Below, in pieces: positions 8,411 to 17,371 of a stretch of 36,503 nt of DNA. Under the pieces are notes generated by a model. The model was not told where the DNA came from, ran no database searches, and saw nothing but the letters and a program-made list of their open reading frames with translations. Made by a program: the position numbers and the translations under genes. Where the stretch lies: NCBI GenBank assembly GCA_018703155.1, contig JABJGS010000019.1, positions 1 through 36,503 on the forward strand, read 5' to 3'. Source of the stretch: Francisellaceae bacterium (GTDB lineage Bacteria; Pseudomonadota; Gammaproteobacteria; UBA6186; Azoamicaceae). Position 1 is the stretch's first letter; each line of letters starts with the position of its first letter.

Positions 8411-8929
8411 ATGTTAGGATTAATAAAAAAAGCTTTAGCAAAAGTAGATGATGCCGCTAGTTATTTAGCAGATCTAGTTGTGTCAGAGCCAGAGTCAACT
8501 CCAGAAAATACTGATGCAGAAAATATTAAGTTTACAGCAGGTGCTACTACTGGATGCTATGCTGCTACTGGAATCTTATCTGCTGCAATATCTGGCACTG
8601 AGCTCCTATCTGCTGCTGGGGCGAGTGCATCGGTTGTACAAGCTAGTGCAACGATAGCCGCAGCAGCTGCAGAAATATCTACTATAACTACAGGAGCATC
8701 CTCTACTCTCAGTGCTGCAACAACCGTAGCTAGCTCAGCTAGTGCACCATTAGTAGCCGCAAGTGCTTGTGTACTATTTGTAAGCTACACCGCATCTAAA
8801 ATTGGGTATCGAGCTGCAGGCCATGCATATAATAATATAATTGGCCAGGATACCAATTTAGAACTAACAAAAGAATTAGGTTTAGATCATCCAAATAAAG
8901 AACTATTGAAACCCAGGTTAACTACATAA
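8411..8929 (+). CDS. Small Ala/Ser/Thr-rich orphan membrane-associating protein
   Basis: 172 residues. The start has a strong GAAGAGGA ribosome binding site and the gene ends in a clear terminator, so it is very likely real. Residues 1-20 can form an amphipathic helix (MLGLIKKALAKVDDAASYLA), an acidic linker follows, and residues about 40-135 are an almost uninterrupted Ala/Ser/Thr/Gly-rich hydrophobic segment with small-residue spacing suited to tightly packed membrane helices. The C-terminal 35 residues are polar. I recognise no family. Composition would suit a host-membrane-targeted effector, a toxin-like pore or a storage-type protein; none is demonstrated. Confidence 0.75.
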   Translation: MLGLIKKALAKVDDAASYLADLVVSEPESTPENTDAENIKFTAGATTGCYAATGILSAAISGTELLSAAGASASVVQASATIAAAAAEISTITTGASSTLSAATTVASSASAPLVAASACVLFVSYTASKIGYRAAGHAYNNIIGQDTNLELTKELGLDHPNKELLKPRLTT

Positions 8930-8958
8930 TAATAAGTCATTATGACAACAACGAAAAT

Positions 8959-8986
8959 AGCAAGGTAAGGATACCTTGCTTTTTTT
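8959..8986 (+). terminator. Rho-independent terminator of the 8411 gene
   Basis: AGCAAGGTA and TACCTTGCT form a nine-base-pair perfect stem around an AGGA loop, followed by six T. The last T residues overlap the ancestral stop codon of the convergent rlmB. Confidence 0.93.
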
Positions 8987-9005
8987 ATGATCTCTGTCGC
9001 AAAAC

Positions 9006-9716
9006 CTAGTACAAACAAATTCCTGTTGAAACTGATACATTTAAGCTTTCAACTGCACCTAACATTGGTAATTTACAGAAAAAATCACAATGTTTTTTAG
9101 TTAATTCACGCAAGCCTTCACCTTCAGCTCCCATGACAATACCAACATTTCCTGTTAAATCAATTTTATCAATGCTGCCTTCTGCACTTAAATCTGTCCC
9201 TATAAACCAAACACCAAGTTCTTGTAGTTTTGTCATAACTCTAGATAAATTAGTCACCCTGCAAATTGGTACAGTAAAAAGACCTCCACAGGAGACTTTT
9301 GCCACAACTGATGTCAATTTAGAACTGTTATCTTTAGGGATCACAACGGCTGTAACTCCTGACGCATCCGCGGTACGAATACAAGCTCCTAAGTTATGTG
9401 GATCCTGTACATTATCTAAAACTAATATGGTATTTTTAGCTTCATTATTCTCTACTAATTTATATAAATCTTTTTCATCTTGATAGGGCCAGCCTTTTAG
9501 TAAGGCAATAGCTCCTTGATGTAATTCATTATCACACATTTCATCAAGTTTTTTAGATGTAACCTTATCTACAGGAACACGATATGATCTGGCTAATTGG
9601 GCAAAAGATTTTCCAACCTTATTATCAGATACCACAAGTCTTGATACTCGTTCACTATCACATTCAAGTAATGTATTAATTACCTGTTTGCCATAAACTA
9701 TAAGGGAATCTCTCAT
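9006..9716 (-). CDS. rlmB: 23S rRNA (guanosine-2'-O-)-methyltransferase RlmB, truncated by an amber codon
   Basis: A SpoU-family methyltransferase for the Gm2251 position of 23S rRNA (E. coli numbering). 236 residues with the substrate-binding N-terminal domain (YGKQVINTLLE, HQGAIALL) and the knotted SPOUT domain: LDNVQDPHNLGACIRTADASG, GIVMGAEGEGLRELT and LPMLGAVESLNVSVSTGICLY. In E. coli the protein is 243 residues and ends GICLFEAVRQRS. Here GICLY is followed by TAG, and translation of the same frame past it gives VLRQRS and then TAA at 8985-8987. The gene therefore looks like a full-length rlmB with one recent nonsense change (Glu codon to TAG). All known catalytic motifs precede the stop. 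It starts 5 nt after rnr, whose last codons supply its AAAGG site. Confidence 0.93.
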   Translation of the reverse strand: MRDSLIVYGKQVINTLLECDSERVSRLVVSDNKVGKSFAQLARSYRVPVDKVTSKKLDEMCDNELHQGAIALLKGWPYQDEKDLYKLVENNEAKNTILVLDNVQDPHNLGACIRTADASGVTAVVIPKDNSSKLTSVVAKVSCGGLFTVPICRVTNLSRVMTKLQELGVWFIGTDLSAEGSIDKIDLTGNVGIVMGAEGEGLRELTKKHCDFFCKLPMLGAVESLNVSVSTGICLY

Positions 9717-9721
9717 TATTG

Positions 9722-12052
9722 CTACCTTTTACGTTTTTTATCTTTATCTTTATCTTTATCTTTATCTTTAGTTTTTCCCTTACTTTTCCCAGCATCCATT
9801 TTTGCTCTGGTTCTTCCTTTAACTTTAGTATTAGCCTTGGTTTTTCCTTTTGCTCCAAGCTTAGTAAGCTTATCTTGCACTAAATCAAAGTCAATGCGTT
9901 TTTTGTCAGTATCAACCCGTGCCACAATTATTTTAACTACTGTGCCAATTTTAAAAGTTGTATTGCTAAGCTCACCAACCAATTGATTTGCTATTGGATT
10001 GAAATGATAATAATCATCTCCCATAGAGCTAACGTGCACTAAACCATCTACGTATAAACTTTTTATTTCTACAAAAATACCAAATTGTGTTACACCACTA
10101 ACCACACCTTCATACTCTTTTCCTAAGTGTTTCAGCATGTATTGGCATTTAAAAGTTTTAACTACATCTCTAGAGGCATCATCAGCTCTGCGCTCAGTAT
10201 ATGAACTGTGCTGAGCAATATCATCTAACTTTAAATCTTTAGTAAATTTATCTGTATCATTTAGGATATCTTTAATTAAACGATGCACAACTAAATCTGG
10301 GTAGCGACGTATTGGTGATGTATAATGCGTATAAGAATCATATGCCAACCCAAAATGTCCTGCATTATCAGACTCATAACAAGCCTGACTCATTGATCGT
10401 AAAATCATTCTTTGAATTACTATATGATCATCACGAGTGGTAGTTTCTCTTAGCAAATTAGAATAATCTAAAGTCTCTATATCTTTTTTTCTATCCGTTA
10501 GTTTCAGTCCAAGACCTGATAAAAAGTTTCTAAGATCACTTAATTTATCATCAGTTGGACCAAGGTGGTTTCTATAAATAGCTTTTTTTCTATTTTTCAG
10601 AATAAATTTTGCTGCAGCAACATTAGCACTCAACATGCATTCTTCTATAAGGCGATGTGAATCCCCTCGTGTTACTGGCTCAATTTTTTTAATTTTACCT
10701 TGTTTACCAAAAACAATTTTGGTTTCTACAGAGTCAAAATCAATAGCTCCTCGTTCTTCACGCTGCTCTTTCAATTTCAAAAATAGTGCATGTAAATTCC
10801 ATAACCCTTCGACAACGGCTTCACCATCACGTCGATGTATCTTTGTACTCTTATCATACAAAAACTTTTCAACTTCAGTATAAGTTAGTCGTGCATGTGA
10901 TGACATTATTGCATTATGAAAAGAATACCTTGTAACCTTTCCTACATCTGAAATTGTCATTTCACATACTAAAACTAATTTATCTTCATGTGGTCTTAAT
11001 GAGCATAAACCGTTTGATAATACTTCCGGCAACATTGGAACAACTGTACTAGGAAAATATACTGAAGTACCACGATTAATTGCTTCATTATCTAATGCGC
11101 TTCCAGGCTTAACATAATGTGACACATCTGCAATTGCTACAAATAGCCTAAAGCCTCCACGATTACGAACTTCACATAATACGGCATCATCAAAATCTTT
11201 AGCATCATCACCATCGATGGTTACAAAAGGTTTATCTCGTAAGTCTAATCTTCCAGTTATAGCGCTCTTTGGTATTGTTGTCTTAATTTTACTTATCTGT
11301 AACTCTACTTTTTCAGGCCACTCATTCGGTATTTGAAAATTATGTACCGCACTAGAAATAACTGCTTTAGGCTCATCTATTTGTCCAATAACCTTGATAA
11401 CTTCTCCTAGTGGTTCTTGCCACCCTGATTTATTTTTCTCATCTAGTATTACCATAACAAGATCGCTATCTACGGCACCTAGTTCTTTACCTGCAGGTAT
11501 TAATATTTCCTGTCTATTATTTACCTCATATGAGATGACATAATTAAAGCCTTTATCACTTACAAAGCGACCCGTAATATTTCTATCATGCGAAGTTACT
11601 ACTTTAATAATTTCAGCTGGAAACGTATAATCTATTTCACCATTGATAGACGGTAGAGCTACAACGACATCGTCACCAGGATAAGTCTTTATTTCAAATG
11701 ATGACTTTACTTTTATATGAGACCCGCCTTGCTCTGCCTTCAAGCATAATTGGCCTCTATCTAAAATCAAACGACCCTTTATATGCTCAATTTGATCTGC
11801 AGGCCAATATGTACTTTTACCCCATTGTTGAAGTTGTTCATCACGCAACATGGCTTTAACACGACGCTTAATAGCAACTCGATCATTAGGCCCATCAAGT
11901 TTCAACTCAATAATGAGGTCATTAAATGAGGCAGGTTTTTTCCGTTTATATAAATGTTCTATTATATATTCTCTGGAAGGTATGGGATTTTCATAATTCT
12001 TTGCTTCTCTTTTGGCAAAGGGATCCCTAATAGATTTTTTCTTATTTGGCAT
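9722..12052 (-). CDS. rnr: Exoribonuclease R
   Basis: About 776 residues; 3'-5' exoribonuclease that degrades structured RNA, rRNA fragments and trans-translated messages. I chose the ATG at 12052, preceded by GAGG, because the product then begins like E. coli RNase R (DPFAKREAKNYENPIPSRE); an upstream ATG at 12082 would add ten residues. Cold-shock domains precede the RNB core with DLRDKPFVTIDGDDAKDFDD (catalytic Asp cluster) and the GHFGLAYDSYTHYTSPIRRY motif; an S1 domain (GVVSGVTQFGIFVEIKSLYV) follows. The C-terminal basic tail ends in a Lys-Asp repeat encoded by a DNA hexamer repeat (9741-9770). Confidence 0.97.
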   Translation of the reverse strand: MPNKKKSIRDPFAKREAKNYENPIPSREYIIEHLYKRKKPASFNDLIIELKLDGPNDRVAIKRRVKAMLRDEQLQQWGKSTYWPADQIEHIKGRLILDRGQLCLKAEQGGSHIKVKSSFEIKTYPGDDVVVALPSINGEIDYTFPAEIIKVVTSHDRNITGRFVSDKGFNYVISYEVNNRQEILIPAGKELGAVDSDLVMVILDEKNKSGWQEPLGEVIKVIGQIDEPKAVISSAVHNFQIPNEWPEKVELQISKIKTTIPKSAITGRLDLRDKPFVTIDGDDAKDFDDAVLCEVRNRGGFRLFVAIADVSHYVKPGSALDNEAINRGTSVYFPSTVVPMLPEVLSNGLCSLRPHEDKLVLVCEMTISDVGKVTRYSFHNAIMSSHARLTYTEVEKFLYDKSTKIHRRDGEAVVEGLWNLHALFLKLKEQREERGAIDFDSVETKIVFGKQGKIKKIEPVTRGDSHRLIEECMLSANVAAAKFILKNRKKAIYRNHLGPTDDKLSDLRNFLSGLGLKLTDRKKDIETLDYSNLLRETTTRDDHIVIQRMILRSMSQACYESDNAGHFGLAYDSYTHYTSPIRRYPDLVVHRLIKDILNDTDKFTKDLKLDDIAQHSSYTERRADDASRDVVKTFKCQYMLKHLGKEYEGVVSGVTQFGIFVEIKSLYVDGLVHVSSMGDDYYHFNPIANQLVGELSNTTFKIGTVVKIIVARVDTDKKRIDFDLVQDKLTKLGAKGKTKANTKVKGRTRAKMDAGKSKGKTKDKDKDKDKDKKRKR
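9741..9770 (-). repeat. Hexamer microsatellite in the 3' end of rnr
   Basis: Five tandem copies of TCTTTA (plus strand), preceded by a partial copy. On the coding strand each unit adds Lys-Asp in frame, so changes in copy number would lengthen or shorten the basic tail of RNase R without a frameshift. Confidence 0.9.
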
Positions 12053-12153
12053 TACAACCTCATTTCCTAATAATAACAGCATTTATGCTCTTTAGTGCAC
12101 AAGATACCATGATTCAACTAACTATTTAATATCAACATACTAAATTACTAATA

Positions 12154-13425
12154 TTAAATGCTCAACATAGCTTCTCTATCTTGGCCAATTGATACTAAAG
12201 CTATAGGAACCGATATTTCAGATTCTATTAACTTAATAAACACTTGCGCCTGAGTAGGCAAATCACTAAAATTTGATACGTTCTGTATATTTTCTTTAAA
12301 ACCAGGGACAGACTTATATACAGGCTCTACAGAATCTAATTCTCTCCATGACCAAGGGAAACTATTTAACACCTTCCCGTCCAGTTTATACGAAGTACAA
12401 AGTTTAATTTCTTCAAGACCAGACAAGACATCCAATTTGGTCAAGCATAACTTACTAATTCCATTCAAACGTATAGCATATTTTAAAGCTACTAAATCTA
12501 ACCAACCACAACGTCTTGGCCGGCCTGTAGTGGAGCCAAATTCATGGCCAACATCAGATAAGTGCCTACCAGATTTGCAATGCAACTCTGTTGGCATTGG
12601 ACCTTGCCCAACCCTAGTACAATAAGCCTTCATGACCCCAAGCACGCCATCAAAAAAATTCATTCCTACACCACTGCCAGAAGCTGCAGCACTAGCTATT
12701 GTATTTGAGGAGGTGACAAAAGGGTAAGTTCCATGATCGATATCAAGTAAAGCCCCCTGAGCACCCTCAAAAATTATATTATCTTCTGTATTTGCAGATA
12801 AAATCTCACCAGTATCTGCAACCATTTGGATCAGAGTATCTTTATAACCAATATATTCTTGGTAAACTTGCTCAATATCGACACCTTCATGATCGTAAAA
12901 AGAATGTAATATCTTATTATGATACTCAAGTAAGTTTACAAGATTCTTTTTAAAATCATCTTGCCAGATATCTCCAATTCGGAGATTGCGCCTTGCAACT
13001 TTATCTTCATACGCAGGACCAATACCACGTCCCGTCGTACCAATTGCATCTTTACCTCTAGCTTGTTCACGGGCTAAATCTAGCAATTTGTGAGTTGGTA
13101 ATACTAGTGGGCAAGTTGGACTAATCTTTAGCTTTTTTGTTACCGAAACACCAGATGCTTGCAACTCTTCAATTTCAGTAAACAAAGCTTCTAGTGAAAC
13201 CACAACTCCTGGGCCTATAAGGCACATAGCTCCATCATGCAAAATTCCAGAAGGAATCAAATGCAAAATTGTTTTTTTATCACCATCTACTAAGGTGTGT
13301 CCAGCATTGTGTCCACCTTGATAGCGCACTACAATTTGTGCATTATCAGTGATACAGTCAACAACTTTACCTTTGCCTTCATCACCCCATTGGCAACCTA
13401 GTACAACCCATTTACCTTGCAACAT
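12154..13425 (-). CDS. purA: Adenylosuccinate synthetase
   Basis: 423 residues; joins IMP and aspartate with GTP hydrolysis, the first committed step to AMP. Family marks: WVVLGCQWGDEGKGKVVD (GTP-binding loop with catalytic Asp), YQGGHNAGHT (catalytic His), the FEGAQGALLDIDHGTYPFVTSSN segment, and GRPRRCGWLDLVALKYA. Length is close to the usual 425-435. The start overlaps the end of yjeT by 14 nt, which indicates co-translation in the hfl operon. Confidence 0.98.
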   Translation of the reverse strand: MLQGKWVVLGCQWGDEGKGKVVDCITDNAQIVVRYQGGHNAGHTLVDGDKKTILHLIPSGILHDGAMCLIGPGVVVSLEALFTEIEELQASGVSVTKKLKISPTCPLVLPTHKLLDLAREQARGKDAIGTTGRGIGPAYEDKVARRNLRIGDIWQDDFKKNLVNLLEYHNKILHSFYDHEGVDIEQVYQEYIGYKDTLIQMVADTGEILSANTEDNIIFEGAQGALLDIDHGTYPFVTSSNTIASAAASGSGVGMNFFDGVLGVMKAYCTRVGQGPMPTELHCKSGRHLSDVGHEFGSTTGRPRRCGWLDLVALKYAIRLNGISKLCLTKLDVLSGLEEIKLCTSYKLDGKVLNSFPWSWRELDSVEPVYKSVPGFKENIQNVSNFSDLPTQAQVFIKLIESEISVPIALVSIGQDREAMLSI

Positions 13426-13609
13426 AGAGTATCCCCAGTCCTAACAGCATACTGGACAACCCTATTAGTCTTATAGAGTTGTCATTCTGTCTAATCAATA
13501 TGCTCATTAATTTTCGCCAATGACTTGGCTGTACAAATGGCAATATCCCTTCTAGTACTAACGCAAAAGCCAAAATAAATAAAAAATCACTCCACGTAAA
13601 ATTGGCCAT
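13412..13609 (-). CDS. yjeT: DUF2065 inner-membrane protein (YjeT family)
   Basis: 65 residues with two membrane helices (FLFILAFALVLEGILPFV and the C-terminal IGLSSMLLGLGILYVAR) joined by a short basic loop (QPSHWRKLMSILIRQ). Size, the LEGILPF motif and the position between hflC and purA match the YjeT/DUF2065 family, which has no proven function. It follows hflC by six bases. Confidence 0.9.
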   Translation of the reverse strand: MANFTWSDFLFILAFALVLEGILPFVQPSHWRKLMSILIRQNDNSIRLIGLSSMLLGLGILYVAR

Positions 13610-13615
13610 GTCTAT

Positions 13616-14497
13616 TTACTTTGAACTATCCAAGTAATGAAAAAATTCACCCTTAGGGGCAAGTATCAAAATGTCAGATTTATTAGAAAAAGACTTTTCA
13701 TACGCGTCCATACTACGATAAAAATCGAAAAATTCAGGAGCTTGACTATATGCTTCCGCATAAATTTCAGCAGCCTTTCCATCCCCAAAACCACGTATAT
13801 CTTTATCTTGTTTATTTGCCTCAGCAATCATAACAAGTTCACGTCTATCAGCATTTGCTCGGATCTTAGTTGCATCAGCAGCACCTAAAGCTCTGATTTC
13901 AGCTGACTCTTGATTACGCTCTGAACGCATTCTAGCATATACAGAATTACTAACGTTTTCAGGTAAATCTATTCTCTTTATCCTTACATCAGTAATTGAA
14001 ACACCCATTTCATGAGAACTTTCATCTGCAGTAGTTCGCAACTTATCCATTAGCTCTAATCTTTCTTCTGAAACTAATTCACTAATATCACGCTGACCAA
14101 TTTCTGCCTTCATTACAGAAACTATCTTTTGTTCTAAAAATTCCTCAGCTGAGCCAATTGCACTTAAAACCGTTCTATTATAAAAGAGTTCCAAGTCATC
14201 AATACGCCATACTATATAGAAATCGACAATAACGTCTTTTTTCTCTTTAGTTGTGATCCTGGAGGTTTTTATATCTAAAAGCCTCTCTCTCATATCATAT
14301 TTCAATACATTAGCCAGAACCGGCACACGAAAATGTAAGCCTGGTTCGTAAACTTTTGCATTCCCAGTTTGTGGATCTTTTTTTAATTTAAACATATAGA
14401 CCATGGCGGCTTCTGTTTCATAAACAGTAAACATTGATAATACGCCACCGATAAGAAAGACAAGAATTAAACTTGTTAATACTACGGATCTTTGCAT
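13616..14497 (-). CDS. hflC: HflC, SPFH-domain modulator of FtsH protease
   Basis: 293 residues: one N-terminal membrane helix (about 8-26), then a band-7/SPFH domain facing the periplasm (ETEAAMVYMFKL, YEPGLHFRVPVLANVLKYDMRERLLD, VDFYIVWRID) and a long helical region with MRSERNQESAEIRALGAADATKIRANADR. HflC and HflK form a large complex around FtsH. The ribosome binding site (AGAAGGAGGAGAT) lies wholly inside the last codons of hflK, two bases upstream. Confidence 0.97.
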   Translation of the reverse strand: MQRSVVLTSLILVFLIGGVLSMFTVYETEAAMVYMFKLKKDPQTGNAKVYEPGLHFRVPVLANVLKYDMRERLLDIKTSRITTKEKKDVIVDFYIVWRIDDLELFYNRTVLSAIGSAEEFLEQKIVSVMKAEIGQRDISELVSEERLELMDKLRTTADESSHEMGVSITDVRIKRIDLPENVSNSVYARMRSERNQESAEIRALGAADATKIRANADRRELVMIAEANKQDKDIRGFGDGKAAEIYAEAYSQAPEFFDFYRSMDAYEKSFSNKSDILILAPKGEFFHYLDSSK

Positions 14498-14499
14498 TT

Positions 14500-15660
14500 T
14501 TATCTCCTCCTTCTGTCACGACGCGATCTCTCTAAATCGTCCGCAGTGCTAACTTGCACTTGGTTATAGTTGTTCGATGATTTTGCCTGCTGTTGGGTTG
14601 ACTCATCTTCAGAAACCCTATTACTTTCCATTAGCTTATCAAGTGGCAAGTACATCAAATTGTTTCCACCAGGAACATCAATTAGAACTTTTGATGTGTT
14701 AGACAATACTTTTTGCATAGTAGCAAGATATATTCTCTTTCTAGTGATTTCAGGAGCTTTTAAATATTCAGGTAAGACTTGTTTAAAACGCAAAGTTTGA
14801 CCTTCAGCATTCAAAATTGTTTCTTCCTTATAAGCTTCAGCTAATTCTTTTATTTTTTCAGAGAGACCATATGCTTCAGGAATAACTTTATTTGCGTAAG
14901 CTTCTGCATCATGCTTTAACTGCTCCCGCTCTTCCTTTGCTTTAGTTACATCATCAAAAGAGCTTTCAACATCTTTAGGGTAAATAGCTTCCTTCAATGC
15001 TAACGTTGTGACTTTTATGCCAGCTTTATAACCATCTAATGTTTCTTGAATTTGATTTTCAATTTTCTTAGCAATATCTTCTTTACCAACAGAAATTATA
15101 TAATCAAATTTTGAGTGTCCTATAACCTGTCGTAATGCGCTATCTGAAGCTTCATCAAGTGCTAATGACGGGTTACGAACATTAAATAGGTACTGACGTA
15201 CATCTTTAACGCGATACTGAACTTCTATGATAACTGATACTAAGTTTATATCTTTAGTTAACATCAACCCACTTCTTCTGGTTGAACGAATTGCTTCAGC
15301 ATTTACAATAGCTTTATCTTTAATGAATAATGGGATCCAGTGTAAACCTTGGCCAACCTGCTCTTCATACTTACCAAATTTAGTTATAACTGCACGCTCT
15401 GGCGGTTTCACTACAAAGAAACCTGCTGCAATATATATACAAGTTAGTAAAATCAAAGGCACAGCTAAATGCTTAACACTAAAGTCACTTGACTGGGATT
15501 CTCCTCCCCCGCCCATAACTCCTTTTAATTTTTCAGCAAGCTTAGAAAATAACTCATCTAACTCCGGAGGTCCTTCATTCTTGCCTTTTTTAGAGCCCCA
15601 CTGATTATCATCATCTTTTTTATTTTGCTTATCGCCGCCACCAGGCTCATTCCAAGCCAT
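14500..15660 (-). CDS. hflK: HflK, SPFH-domain partner of HflC
   Basis: 386 residues. A Gly/Asn/Lys-rich cytoplasmic N-terminus (MAWNEPGGGDKQNKKDD and a GGGG segment) precedes a membrane helix at about 67-86 (PLILLTCIYIAAGFFVV), then the SPFH domain (PPERAVITKFGKYEEQVGQGLHWI) and the helical stalk ending in LIDVPGGNNLMYLPLDKLM. The C-terminus is Gln/Asn-rich, then strongly basic (SRRDRRRR). These last codons also form the near-perfect Shine-Dalgarno site of hflC. Gap to hflX is five bases. Confidence 0.97.
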   Translation of the reverse strand: MAWNEPGGGDKQNKKDDDNQWGSKKGKNEGPPELDELFSKLAEKLKGVMGGGGESQSSDFSVKHLAVPLILLTCIYIAAGFFVVKPPERAVITKFGKYEEQVGQGLHWIPLFIKDKAIVNAEAIRSTRRSGLMLTKDINLVSVIIEVQYRVKDVRQYLFNVRNPSLALDEASDSALRQVIGHSKFDYIISVGKEDIAKKIENQIQETLDGYKAGIKVTTLALKEAIYPKDVESSFDDVTKAKEEREQLKHDAEAYANKVIPEAYGLSEKIKELAEAYKEETILNAEGQTLRFKQVLPEYLKAPEITRKRIYLATMQKVLSNTSKVLIDVPGGNNLMYLPLDKLMESNRVSEDESTQQQAKSSNNYNQVQVSTADDLERSRRDRRRR

Positions 15661-15665
15661 TTTTG

Positions 15666-16982
15666 CTACCTCGCTTCATTTATAAACTTCAAGTTACTCT
15701 TATGAGTCAAACATGACTCTAATCCTGGATATTTACGACAGATCCTTTTCCAACTAGCCCCTGCAATTGAAACTGTTAAAATAAACCTGCCATCATCATC
15801 ATTAATCTCTTTATCAATCGCACCGATTGCATAAAGGTTCGCCCTTATCTTACCTTGATCTGCCGCCAAAACTATATCACCAGAGATTAAATCTTGCGTT
15901 AACCTTGCTGCTATTGCATCAGTTATTAACCCAAGACCTAAACTGCATTTAGCAGAAGCAAAAACCCCTGTTATTTGCCCTAGGCAATCTTTTGACACAG
16001 ATGACTTAACATCATCTAACATATCAATTTTATTGTAAACTTCTAATATAGGTACATTCAAGGCGCCAATGTCTGATAAAACTTTTTCAACCTGCCTTTG
16101 TTTCTCTCGCCACGATTCATCTGATATATCAATAACGTGCAATAAAAGGTCTGCATCTAAAGTTTCTTCTAGTGTGGCTTTAAAAGCTTCAATTAAATCA
16201 TGTGGCAAATCTCTGATAAAACCTACCGTATCAGATAAAATAGTCCCTCCAATGATTGGCAAATCTATTCTTCTAATCGTTGGGTCTAAAGTAGCAAAAA
16301 GTTGATCCGCGGCATATACAGTCTCTCCAGTTATAGTATTAAATAATGAAGATTTTCCTGCATTAGTATAACCAACGATACTTACCTGGCTAAGATTATT
16401 CTTTTTACGTGCTTGTCGACCTTGAGATCTTTGCTTGCGCACCTTATTCAATTTCTCTTTTAGAGCCCGCATTCGATCTTTTATTAGTCTTCTGTCCAAC
16501 TCAAGCTGGGTTTCCCCAGGCCCTCTCATACCGATACCACCTTTCTGCCTCTCAAGGTGAGTCCAACCACGTATCAAGCGAGTTGAGAAATATTGCAACT
16601 GAGCTAGTTCTACTTGTAACTTACCTTCATGAGTTCTAGCTCGCTGGGCAAAAACATCCAAAATCAGCCCTGATCGATCGATAACTCGGACCTTTAAATG
16701 CTTTTCTAGATTTCTTTGTTGACTCGGAGACACGGCATGATTAAATAGAACGACATCTGCTGCTTGCATTTCTACTAAGCCAGCCAATTCTTCTAACTTA
16801 CCAACACCAATAAGATACTTAGGCTCAGGTGCAGTTCGGCGCACAAAAACCTGATCTAATACCTCAACTCCAGCTGAAACAGCCAAATCGTAAAATTCAC
16901 TGTAATCAGGTGAACTGTTCGGTTGAGGGTACTTGCAGTGCACAAGTACCGCTCTTTCACCACTATCAGGTCTTTCAAACAA
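15666..16982 (-). CDS. hflX: Ribosome-rescuing GTPase HflX
   Basis: 438 residues. The N-terminal domain (MFERPDSGERAVLVH, HAVSPSQQRNLEK, DRSGLILDVFAQRARTHEGK, the RQKGGIGMRGPGETQLE loop) binds the 50S subunit, and the G domain carries GYTNAGKSSLFN (G1), LFATLDPT, DTVGFI (G3), and NKID (G4). HflX splits stalled ribosomes, including under heat stress. Sequence and gene order agree with the hfq-hflX-hflK-hflC arrangement. The start lies 15 nt after hfq. Confidence 0.97.
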   Translation of the reverse strand: MFERPDSGERAVLVHCKYPQPNSSPDYSEFYDLAVSAGVEVLDQVFVRRTAPEPKYLIGVGKLEELAGLVEMQAADVVLFNHAVSPSQQRNLEKHLKVRVIDRSGLILDVFAQRARTHEGKLQVELAQLQYFSTRLIRGWTHLERQKGGIGMRGPGETQLELDRRLIKDRMRALKEKLNKVRKQRSQGRQARKKNNLSQVSIVGYTNAGKSSLFNTITGETVYAADQLFATLDPTIRRIDLPIIGGTILSDTVGFIRDLPHDLIEAFKATLEETLDADLLLHVIDISDESWREKQRQVEKVLSDIGALNVPILEVYNKIDMLDDVKSSVSKDCLGQITGVFASAKCSLGLGLITDAIAARLTQDLISGDIVLAADQGKIRANLYAIGAIDKEINDDDGRFILTVSIAGASWKRICRKYPGLESCLTHKSNLKFINEAR

Positions 16983-16997
16983 TAGGGGTTATCCTAT

Positions 16998-17276
16998 TTA
17001 AACATTACCTGGCTCATAACTGTGCTCTTCTTGGACTATATCTTCATCCATTGCTACAGCAGTGCTCATTTTCACGTTTCTTGTTGGAACAACTGTTGAT
17101 ATTGCATGTTTATAAACCATCTGACTAACAGTGTTTTTCAGCAAGACAACAAATTGATCAAAGGATTCCACATGACCTTGTAGTTTAATTCCATTTACAA
17201 GGTATATAGATACAGGAACACGCTCTTTTCTTAGCGCGTTTAAAAAAGGATCTTGTAACATCTGCCCTTTTGACAT
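16998..17276 (-). CDS. hfq: RNA chaperone Hfq
   Basis: About 92 residues. The Sm core is almost identical to E. coli Hfq ([55 protein letters not shown]), including the YKH motif of the proximal RNA-binding face. The C-terminal tail is shorter than in enterobacteria and acidic ([15 protein letters not shown]). I chose the ATG at 17276: the five-codon longer start lacks a ribosome binding site, whereas GGAG is well placed for the inner one. About 95 nt to miaA leave room for its own promoter. Confidence 0.98.
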   Translation of the reverse strand: MSKGQMLQDPFLNALRKERVPVSIYLVNGIKLQGHVESFDQFVVLLKNTVSQMVYKHAISTVVPTRNVKMSTAVAMDEDIVQEEHSYEPGNV

Positions 17277-17371
17277 TATTTGGTTCTCCATTTTTTTAGA
17301 TACTACATGTTAAGTAGTCGAAAAGTTTACCATGCGCCTTATGAATAATAAAATGTTTTTTTATTAATACA

